NCBI RefSeq assembly: GCF_028858725.1
Contig: NC_084774.1
Span: 1,266,001-1,330,000 of the forward strand
Reading direction: 5' to 3'
Origin: Colius striatus
Taxonomy: Eukaryota > Chordata > Aves > Coliiformes > Coliidae
Length of the DNA: 64,000 nucleotides
Position 1 is the first letter of the stretch, and each line of letters opens with the position of its first letter. A program made the translations under genes and the position numbers. The notes beneath the pieces are model-generated. The model saw only the letters and a program-made list of their open reading frames with translations, did not search any database and was not told the origin of the DNA. Below, piece after piece: positions 47,736-55,043 of this stretch.

Positions 47736-48442
47736 CCCCACAGGGCCTTTCCCTCCAGCAGATTTCCAGACACACTTCCCAAGCCCAGAGCCCTGCCTGG
47801 GGTTGTTGTGGCCCAAGTGCAGGCACTGGGCTGCATGGAGGAAAGGGAAAAGCAAGAGTGAGTTTGCAAGAGTGAGCTTGTCAGACATTAAAAGGAAGAG
47901 ATTTGAGCCTTTTGGAGGCAGGAAACCTGCAGTTCTGGAGGTCCTGCTGCAGCAGCCACAGTGCAGAGGAAGGAAGGGATGGCACCAGGCACTGCTGGTG
48001 CAGAAGTGATCCAGTCTCAGTGCAGAGGAAGCTGTGGACGCTTTCCCTCGGCCCTGCTTTGCTGATAAGAGGCTACTGAAAGCAAAGGCTCAGGGGTGTT
48101 GCTGTTCTGAGGCATTGCAGCAGCTTCTACAGACCCTCTATCCCAGAGGTGTAGCTTAGGTGGAGGTTGGACATGAGCACTTTCTGCCTTTGTGGCAGGT
48201 CCTGCTGCAGACCCATTTCTGTCCCGTTGCTCCTAGAACAGCAGTTGTGATGTTAAACATTTGTAAACCTCAAGGGTTATTTCCTGCAGCCCCTATCCCA
48301 AAGTCAGCTGCCTGGGGGCCTGACCTCATGGTGAGCAGCAGCAGCAGCAGCAGCAGCAAACCCCTGGCCAGGGCGGGTGGAAATCTGCTGCAGCTGGCAA
48401 ACACCATTTATCCACAAACCTGCAACTGTGAATGAGCTGTCC
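47736..48442. other. Intergenic region downstream of SLA2
   Basis: It holds a short CAG-type microsatellite at about 48332-48358 and otherwise nothing recognisable. Confidence 0.6.
48332..48358 (+). repeat. (AGC)n microsatellite
   Basis: About nine uninterrupted GCA/CAG trinucleotides lie in intergenic sequence. Confidence 0.9.
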
Positions 48443-48448
48443 TTTAAT
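48443..48448 (-). terminator. Possible SLA2 polyadenylation signal (ATTAAA)
   Basis: TTTAAT on the + strand reads ATTAAA on the SLA2 strand, about 655 bases after the SLA2 stop. It is the best candidate I see. It would give a 3'UTR of roughly 0.7 kb. Confidence 0.4.
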
Positions 48449-49102
48449 TAAGATACTAAGAATGGTTATTGCTGCAGCCAGAAGGATCCTGTATTGTAGA
48501 CCTTAAACCCAGGATAATCTATATGTTAAGAGGTTCAAAAATCAGCTACTTTGGGTGCAGCAGGAGGCTGTTTTCCTCCCACTTATGCTCACTGGGACCA
48601 GCAGAGCAAGACTGGCTGGTGGGTGAAAGTATGAGGGTACATGGCAGTGGATTCCCAGGCCCTGTCCTCCAAGGACATCCCACCCCGAAACAGTTTGTGC
48701 ATGATTGCTTTGGGCCCAAGGAGGTTGGGCTGTTCCCTGGGCCAGGCTTCTGCTCACTGATCATTTGCATCCGCTTTCCCTGCAGCCACTGGACGCAGCC
48801 GCAGCCAGACCCGCTGCAGCCTTTGGAGCAGGAACAGTCCTTTGATGCGCAGCTTCTGCTCCTCATCCCACTGGTGCTGGGTGAGGCTGGGGGTGCTCAG
48901 GCTCTACATCCCCAAGGGCCCAGCTTCAGACAGGGCAGCCCTGGTGCAGCCCCTTCTTCCAGCAGACTCCCCTCTTTGTTCTCGGCACCCTGTGTCCCCA
49001 GTATCAGCCTCCCAGGGGCAAAGCTCCTGTGGCTGAAACCAGGAGCAGCCTGAGCAGGGACAGGCACCCGCTGTGGGGCTGGGGCCAAGCGGGACCCTCT
49101 CA

Positions 49103-49235
49103 TCAGCTCTTCTTTGCCCCCTGCTCAGGCGTGGCCGTGTCTGTCAGGAGGAGGTAGGAGCTGACGGCTTCCCGCAGGCCCAGGCTGATGGGAGAGTCCT
49201 CAGGGGGCGACTCGGTCTCAGAGCACAGGAGGGAG
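49103..49235 (-). CDS. SLA2: SLA2 terminal coding exon
   Basis: The acceptor is CTCACACAG, phase 2. It encodes SSLLCSETESPPEDSPISLG and LREAVSSYLLLTDTA, ending GAKKS with TGA at 49105-49103. The GLRE-S-S-Y core matches the human tail, while the last residues do not. Confidence 0.92.
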
Positions 49236-51261
49236 CTGTGTGAGGGCAGATGGGGTCAAGGGGCAGCTCCCGACCCCCAAGCGTCCGATGGGGCCAAGGA
49301 CAGCCCCGGCCCCTTCACCGACTGCCCCCACCTGCCGATCTCATCCCAGTTGAGTGACGGCAGCTTCACCACAGCAGGCGGCGCCGGCGCCGGGGCTGGC
49401 CTGGCCTGTCCGCCGGAGCAGGGCTCCCTGAGGGCACAGCACAGCCCCTCGCCCAGCTCTGGGCAGGGTGGGCTGGGTTGGCTCTCCCTCCTGCACCCCA
49501 ACCCGGGGGCACCCGAGCAGGAGCCCCCCTCGCCCCCTCCCTCGGCGCCCCCGGATCCGGGGCTGCCGCGGCCTCACCCGAGTAGTGTTCCACCAGGCGG
49601 TGCAGGCTGGGGAAGGTGAGGCGGGGAGCGATGTAGAGCCAGCCGTTGCCCAGGCGCTGGATGCGGTAGTGGGTGACGGAGGCCCAGGGCCCGCGCTCCC
49701 CCCGGCGCACCGACAGCGAGTAGCAGCCTGTGGGGCCGGTGATGGCCGTGAGCAAGCGGCCCCTCAGCCCACCGCCCCTGCTCCCCCGCAGCCCTGTGGG
49801 GCTCCGGTTCTGGTGCCGGCCCCACGCCGCGAGCGGCTCAGAGCAGGGCTGAGGGAGCACTGGGACGGGGCTGCCGGTGGGCGGCTGCTGCCGTGTCCCC
49901 CACACCCGCGGCGGCGGGGCTGTGGCTCTGTGCCCGAGCCCCCAGGCTGGGGCTGTGCAGGATGAGCCGCCGCAGTGCCCAGGCAGCTGGGCTGGCGCAT
50001 CAGCCACCGCCGCGGAGGCGCGGGGCAGGATCTCCTCCCTGTTCCCCTCGACAGCTCTGCGTGGTGGGGCCCAGTTTCCTTTCAGAGGCTGGGCCTCTGC
50101 ACTGCTCGGCTTCACCCAAAGCTGCAGGAAGCTTGTGGCGGTTGTTTCTTTTCAAGCCCCGTGGCACAAAGCTGGGAGCAGCAACGCCGGGAACTGCCCC
50201 GTGGGGCAAGTGATGGAGGCTCAGCTCCAGCGCAGCCCCTCTCTTGCCCTCAGCACCCCAGTGGGAGTGGCCAGGGGAGTCACAGCAGCCCCAGGGCTCT
50301 CACCTCGCCTAGTCTGGCTCTCCCGGATCAGGAAGGATCCGCTGTGGTTGCCGGGCTGCAGCAGCAGCTCTTCCGCCTTCTGCCGACTGACGCCCTCATA
50401 CAGCCACCTGCAAGGGCAGCAGGTGCTGGCAGAGCCTGGGCACAGCCCCCACGGCCCTGCCGGGGACCAGGCACAGCTCAGGGTGCAGAGGCCGCCCCGA
50501 CGCTGCCTCCACAAGCCCCGGTGCTGCCCCATGGGCTGGGAACAGAACCACACCATCAGAGTCTCAAGGGCTGGAAGGGACCTGCAAAGCTCATCCAGGG
50601 CAACCCCCTGCCAGAGCAGGAGCGCCTAGAGCAGGGCACACAGGAACTCACCCAGCTGGGGCTGAATGTCTCCAGAAGAGACTCCACAGCCCGTGAGCTG
50701 GGGCAGGATGTCCCAGTGCTGTGAGGGGGTTTGGCCTCAGAGGGTCTGGGGTCTGCTGTGACTGTATTCCTTGGGAGCCACCCCAGGACAGACCCTTCCC
50801 AGCAGTTACCTGTGCCTGACCTTGGCCACGCAGCTGCTGGGGATGTGGCACTCCTTGCCAGACACCTCGGATGCCACCAACCACCACTCCCCATCCCTGC
50901 AGGGATGCAGGAGCCGTCCTGAAGGGCCTGGGGTGCGGGGAGGGGGACCCCCAGGACCCCCCTCACCGTGGGGGCTGTGCACCGGGATGCGCCACGGTGC
51001 CGGGACTCACTCAGACAGGACGCGGAGCCGCTCGCCCATCCTCAGCACCGCGGCTGCCCCCGCACCGGAGGGGAAGTCACAGAGGGCCAGGAAGCTGCTG
51101 GGGGCTGCGGGGAAGGAGAGGGGGCTCAGAGCTCCCTGGGCACGGCACAGCCCGGCTGAAGGACGCCAGCCATGGCACTCACCTGCCGACGTGGGCTGCG
51201 TGGGGCCAGCAGCTGCTGGCGGGACTCCCAGCGGCTTCTCACGGCTGGGCAGGGTCCCCAT
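49103..51261 (-). CDS. SLA2: SLA2, Src-like adaptor 2 (SLAP-2), complete coding region
   Basis: Exons on the - strand in transcript order: 51261-51183, 51104-51011, 50896-50810, 50407-50304, 49727-49578, 49458-49332, 49235-49103. They total 774 bases and 257 residues, close to the 261 of human SLA2, with all phases matching. SLAP-2 is a haematopoietic SH3-SH2 adaptor. It recruits CBL and lowers T- and B-cell receptor signalling at membranes. Seen here: MGTLPS with Gly2, a likely N-myristoylation site; a divergent SH3 (FLALCDFPS...GEWWLVASEVSGKECHIPS); and an SH2 (RWLYEGVSRQKAEELLLQPG, then FLIRESQTRR with the phosphotyrosine-binding Arg, then NGWLYIAPRLTFPSL). The C-terminal tail contains LNWDEIG and GLREAVSSYL, the region that binds CBL in mammals, and there is no kinase domain. 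The tail has an alanine/proline-rich insert and diverges in its last 15 residues. Confidence 0.95.
49332..49458 (-). CDS. SLA2: SLA2 exon 6 (end of SH2 and linker)
   Basis: The acceptor is CTGCCCAG and the donor GGCAG|GTGGGG, phase 1 in and 2 out. It encodes ELGEGLCCALREPC, then an alanine/proline-rich linker, then LPSLNWDEIG. Human SLA2 has ELADDICCLLKEPC and TPLNWKEL at these places. Confidence 0.92.
49578..49727 (-). CDS. SLA2: SLA2 exon 5 (second half of SH2)
   Basis: The acceptor is GCCCCACAG and the donor TCGG|GTGAGG, phase 1 in and 1 out. It encodes CYSLSVRRGERGPWASVTHY and RIQRLGNGWLYIAPRLTFPS, a typical SH2 core. Confidence 0.97.
50304..50407 (-). CDS. SLA2: SLA2 exon 4 (first half of SH2)
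   Basis: The acceptor is CTTGCAG and the donor GCGAG|GTGAGA, phase 2 in and 1 out. It encodes WLYEGVSRQKAEELLLQPGN and SGSFLIRESQTRR. The FLIRES motif holds the invariant SH2 arginine. Confidence 0.97.
50553..50730 (-). mobile_element. CR1 LINE 3' fragment in an SLA2 intron
   Basis: The + strand reads ATCAGAGTCTCAAGGGCTGG, then CATCCAGGGCAACCCCCTGC, CAGAGCAGGAGCGCCTAGAG and CTCCAGAAGAGACTCCACAG. This is the reverse complement of a CR1 3' tail lying in the intron between the SH3 and SH2 exons. Confidence 0.85.
50810..50896 (-). CDS. SLA2: SLA2 exon 3 (second half of SH3)
   Basis: The acceptor is CCCTGCAG and the donor ACAG|GTAACT, phase 2 in and 2 out. It encodes EDGEWWLVASEVSGKECHIP and SSCVAKVRH, which includes the SH3 WW pair and the closing strand. 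Confidence 0.95.
51011..51104 (-). CDS. SLA2: SLA2 exon 2 (first half of SH3)
   Basis: The acceptor is CCCCGCAG and the donor TCTGA|GTGAGT, phase 1 in and 2 out. It encodes SSFLALCDFPSGAG and AVLRMGERLRVLS, matching the start of the SLAP-2 SH3 domain. Confidence 0.93.
51183..51261 (-). CDS. SLA2: SLA2 exon 1 of the coding region (start codon, myristoylation site)
   Basis: The ATG at 51261-51259 opens MGTLPSREKPLG, like human MGSLPSRRKSL. The donor is GCAG|GTGAGT. Upstream, CTGCCCCAG directly before GGATG looks like an acceptor, so a non-coding first exon further 5' is likely. Confidence 0.9.
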
Positions 51262-51397
51262 CCCTGGGGCAGCACACGGGCCCGGGCACAGCCCTCAGCC
51301 ACGGCCAACTGCAGACTGAGCGGCTCAGGCAGGGCCAGCAGCACGGTGGGACCGGGGCCGAGGAGCCGAGACCCTGCAGAGCTGCACCACGGTGTGC

Positions 51398-51790
51398 CCA
51401 CGGTCACAGCCACGCACCCTGTGCCCACGATCACAGCCACGCTCCCTGTGCCCATGGTCACAGCCACGCTCCCTCTGCCCATGATCACAGCCACGCACCC
51501 TGTGCCCACGATCACAGCCACGCTCCCTGTGCCCACGATCACAGCCACACACCCTGTGCCCACGATCACAGCCACGCTCCCTGTGCCCATGATCACAGCC
51601 ACGCTCCCTGTGCCCATGGTCACAGCCACGCTCCCTGTGCCCATGATCACAGCCACACACCCTGTGCCCACGATCACAGCCACACTCCCTGTGCCCATGA
51701 TCACAGCCACACACCCTCTGCCCATGATCACAGCCACACACCCTGTGCCCACGCTCACAGCCACACTCCCTGTGCCCATGATCACATCCG
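51398..51790. repeat. 27-bp minisatellite just upstream of SLA2
   Basis: There are about 14 copies of a 27-bp unit, roughly GTGCCCACGATCACAGCCAC plus a 7-base GCTCCCT/ACACCCT end. It begins about 140 bases 5' of the SLA2 start codon. The unit is a multiple of three, so long repetitive frames open on both strands. Those frames are not genes. Confidence 0.95.
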
Positions 51791-52119
51791 TGCCCCATGG
51801 CAGGGCATTGCCATAGGGTGTTGCCAGCATGGTTGGGCTGGGGCTGAGCCCCGTGGCAGCCTCTCAGAGCCCTTTGAAGGCTGAGGGCCCCTGGGGCCCC
51901 TTCCCAGGATGGGGCCACCACATCCCCATGGTGGGCAGCACATGGCTGTGCCCATCCTCTGGCTGCTGCCCTCCTGCCCCAGCCCAGCATCCCCTTGTGT
52001 GCGGGGCACCCATCCCAAAGCCCCAGGCCACTGGTTGCCATGGGGAGCTCAGGGGCTCTGAGGACACCTCACAACCTGTTTGGGTTGCTCAGCCATGGAC
52101 ATGTGCAGCTGAAGCTCTG

Positions 52120-52292
52120 TGTGACTCAGACTCCCCTGGGCTGAACCTCCCAGGGACAAATCCCCCGGGGCTGAACCCCTCGGGTACAAACCTCCCCCAG
52201 GCTGAACCCCCCCCCGGGACAAACTCCCCAGGGCTGAACTCAGTGGCAAACCCCCATCCCAGGCTGAGCTCCCCAGGGGCAAATCCCCCTTA
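52120..52292. repeat. Imperfect minisatellite, about 30-bp unit
   Basis: There are five to six diverged copies of CCCCAGGGCTGAACCCCC(C)GGGACAAA with variable C and G runs, 5' of SLA2. Confidence 0.8.
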
Positions 52293-52545
52293 CCTGCGTC
52301 TGGCTGCTCTCACCATTGTGCAGGAGCCATCAGGGCCGAGCAGACATCAGCAGGCTCTGCCCACGGGCTGCTGCTCCAGGGCAGGGAGTCCTCAGGGTAC
52401 ACAGGTTGCAAGGGGTCCCTCACCCTCCCAGTCTTCCCCCACCCCAGCTCACCCTTGTGTTCTGCTCTCAGGTGCTGGAGCCAAGGCTGCTCCCGGCAGT
52501 GCTGGTGGGAGGGTGCGAGGTGCCGGGGCGGTGGGGCCACCGCTG

Positions 52546-52572
52546 CTTCCTGTGACGTGAATGCTCACCACA
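52546..52572. promoter_or_regulatory. Possible ETS / CRE / RUNX site cluster upstream of SLA2
   Basis: CTTCCTG (ETS core GGAA on the other strand) at 52546-52552 is followed directly by TGACGTGA (CRE-like) at 52553-52560 and ACCACA (RUNX core) at 52567-52572. This combination is common in lymphoid promoters and enhancers. The cluster is 1.3 kb 5' of the SLA2 ATG. It is a motif reading only. Confidence 0.35.
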
Positions 52573-52861
52573 GTGGGGTTTTCTTTCTCACCCAGTCCAC
52601 AGGCTGCTGTGTCCATCAGGGACCCCAGCACAGAGGGCTGAGAAAAGCCCTGAGGGCACTCAGGGCAATGTGGTCATGGCATGGACAGCACGGAGGAGCT
52701 GAGTTGGGTCCCAGACTCAGGCTGAGGCTGGAAAAGGGCCATTCCCAGCCAGGAAAAATCCTTTCCCAACAAGAGTGGGGGGTCCAAAGCAGTGGCCATT
52801 TGGCTAAGCAGCACCCAGCCCATCCCCCCGCCCCGCGCAGGGCCTGTCCTGTGCTCAAAGG

Positions 52862-53235
52862 GGCTGGGTGCTGTGCTGGGTGCTGAGCTGGGTGCTGTGC
52901 TGGGTGCTGAGCTGGGTGCTGGGTGCTGTGCTGGGTGCTGGGTGCTGTGCTGGGTGCTGAGCTGGGTGCTGGGTGCTGTGCTGGGTGCAGAGCTGGGTGC
53001 TGAGCTGGGTGCTGGGTGCTGTGCTGGGTGCAGAGCTGGGTGCTGAGCTGGGTGCTGGGTGCTGTGCTGGGTGCAGAGCTGGGTGCTGTGCTGGGTGCAG
53101 GGTGCTGTGCTGGGTGCAGGGCTGGGTGCTGAGCTCGGTGCTGTGCTGGGTGCTGTGCTGTGTGCTGGGTGCTGTGCTGGGTGCTGTGCTGTTACTATGC
53201 TGGGTGCTGTGCTGGGTACTGTGCTGTTACTATGC
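52862..53235. repeat. GCTGGGTGCTGT/A minisatellite
   Basis: About 370 bases are built from the 12-mers GCTGGGTGCTGT and GCTGGGTGCTGA with 7-base GCTGGGT insertions. They form a higher-order pattern repeated several times. The array ends in CTGTGCTGTTACTATGCTG variants. Confidence 0.95.
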
Positions 53236-53420
53236 TGTTACCCCTTGTCCTGACACAGAATCAAGTGTCACCCCATCCTGCTGACACCCACCCTTTAGGT
53301 ATTCATCAGCATTGCTGAGGTGCCCCTGAGCTCAGGCTTCCCTTCCCCAGGCTGAACAGCCCCAGGGCTGCAGCCTTTCCTCCTCACACACTTCCATCCC
53401 CTCAGAGACAGGATCCCTAA
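53233..53420 (-). mobile_element. CR1 LINE fragment
   Basis: The + strand reads TTACCCCTTGTCCTGACACA, then CACCCCATCCTGCTGACACC, CACCCTTTAGGTATTCATCA and CAGGCTGAACAGCCCCAGGG. This is an internal part of the CR1 3' region in reverse complement. It abuts the GCTGGGTGCTG minisatellite. Confidence 0.85.
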
Positions 53421-53909
53421 GGGATCTGAGCACAAAAGCTGAAAAGCAGAAGGTGAAGAAAGGGCTGGGTTAAAGCTCAGGGAGCTGTGTGTTGCTCTGC
53501 CTGTACTCGGCTGCGCTGCTGGGTCACTGAACAGCCTCTGACCAGCGCTGCCCTTTGTGCTCGTTGTCCTGCCCTCTCGACCCTGTCCCAGCACTTTGTC
53601 ACCGGGGGTACAGGTCACCTGTGGGTGGCAGCCACTGCTCTGCTCACCAGGGAGGGCACTGCGGTGTGGAGTCAGTCCTTGGCACCTGACGTTCCGCAGC
53701 AGCTCTGGTATCTGGCTCCCACTCTGCCCAGGCTGGAAGGGTTTTGCACTACAGCAGGGAGCAGAGCTCTGGTGCCTCGGACAGTCCCTTCCCGGGGACA
53801 CAGCGCCACCCCCTCCCACACAGCCACCCCTCCCTCCTACAGCGGGAGACACGGAAAGCAGCGTCAGGTCGTGCCAAGGGATGCAACAGGAGCACGTGGG
53901 GTAACAATG

Positions 53910-54864
53910 AAACTCAGTTATAGCTTTATTTAATAACTGGTACAAAGTGCCCCTCAGGCAGAGCCTCCCGGTCCCGTTCCTGCCGTGGAACGGAGCAGGA
54001 CGCGAGCTCAGCTGTCGGGGAGGCGGCTCCCGGCGAGCCAGGGCTGCTCAGCAGTTACCAAGGGCTGTTTTGCTCATCTACCCAGAGCTGCAGCAGCCTG
54101 ACCGCTCATCCCTTTTCTCCCATTACCAGCCAGACCCTGGCACCGGCAGCCGGCTCGTTCCCGCCCCGCGTCCCGGCCAGCCATGAGGCAGCAGCCGGAG
54201 GCCGCGGGTCACCCCCCGAGCAGACCCCGGCGCAGGGCTGGCACGGCGGGGCTCGGCGTGGCACGGGGCACCGCTGCCTGGCAGCCGCGGCTGCGGCTCA
54301 TCCCTCTGCCCAGGCTCGGCAGCGTGAGCTTACTCCGCTTTGCCCTTTCAGGAGCTCGGGTGAGAGACCACTCTGCCCCTTCTTCACGCGCACCGAGGTC
54401 AGACCGAGGCAGCGTCTGTGCCCTGGGCGTGCTGAGCTCCTGGCATAGCTCTGCTCCGGCGCCACGGCCTCGCTTCCCCGCAGCCTGCAGACGCCACGCA
54501 GCTGCACCACAAGGGTCCTTTAGCAGAAGCACAACTAGAAAGCGATTCTAGCCACAAAGCCACAGAAACTGTATTGAAATGAAGAGGGGGGACAAGGGCC
54601 GCCATCCGGACGGACGCGGCGACGGGAGACGCCAGCAGCACGGACGGGAACGGGGCGCGCGACGGCCGCGGAATGTCGACGAGTTGCAAAGAGGCTCCGA
54701 TGCCACGGGCCAAAGTAATGCCAGGACAGACTACCGGGGGGGCGGCCGCTGGGATGGGCATGCACGAGTAAGGGAGGACGGTTAATGCCACGGTGGGTGA
54801 AACGCGAGAGTCGGAGTGGGTTCGGTGGGGGCGAGTGCAGGGGTGTGGGTCCAGGAGCTCCTGC
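53910..54864 (-). other. NDRG3: NDRG3 3'UTR
   Basis: This non-coding sequence of about 0.95 kb runs between the stop codon and the AATAAA at 53925-53930. It is unusually rich in G+C and CpG, especially 54190-54480 and 54590-54760. That is atypical for a 3'UTR and may mark a CpG island. Confidence 0.7.
53925..53930 (-). terminator. NDRG3 polyadenylation signal (AATAAA)
   Basis: TTTATT on the + strand reads AATAAA on the NDRG3 strand, 935 bases after the NDRG3 stop. It is the first clear signal downstream. Confidence 0.7.
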
Positions 54865-55043
54865 CTAGCACGACAGTTCCATGGTCTGCGGCGTGTCCTG
54901 GAGGTCGATCCCTTCGGGGGTGCCGGCGCTGCCCTCGCCCTGGTTGCTGGCATGGGAGCGGCTGCGGCTGCTCTCGCCAGAGCCCACGCTGGAGGAGGAG
55001 TGGGTGCGGGAGCGCATCAGCCGGGTCATGCTGGCTGCTGGCA
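54865..55043 (-). CDS. NDRG3: NDRG3 terminal coding exon
   Basis: The acceptor is TCTCCCGCAG, phase 1. It reads [20 protein letters not shown], a serine/arginine-rich segment with likely phosphorylation sites, and ends [10 protein letters not shown] with TAG at 54867-54865. The final QTME-SC matches NDRG3. Confidence 0.95.

Larger units (their letters stand above)
51262..53924. other. SLA2 upstream / SLA2-NDRG3 spacer
   Basis: These 2.7 kb hold three minisatellites, a CR1 remnant and a possible regulatory cluster, each listed separately. A non-coding SLA2 first exon probably lies here, but I cannot place it. No other gene is supported. Confidence 0.6.

Noticed and set aside
49366-50115. A single 249-codon - strand frame containing the SH2 end
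   Set aside because: It reads through SLA2 introns. Splice sites at 49458/49578 and 49727 define the true exons, and the translated introns are unlike SLAP-2.
51398-51790. Regular direct repeats that might suggest a CRISPR array
   Set aside because: The units are contiguous 27-bp repeats without unique spacers, and the genome is that of a bird.
50871-51884. A 337-codon + strand frame with histidine-rich CAHDHSHAP repeats
   Set aside because: It is produced by the 27-bp minisatellite, whose unit is a multiple of three, so several frames on both strands are open at once. It also overlaps SLA2 exons on the opposite strand.
52792-53284. Cysteine/leucine-rich AGCCAGCRVLCWV-type frames
   Set aside because: They come from the GCTGGGTGCTG tandem array. 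They are low-complexity translations, not a protein family.
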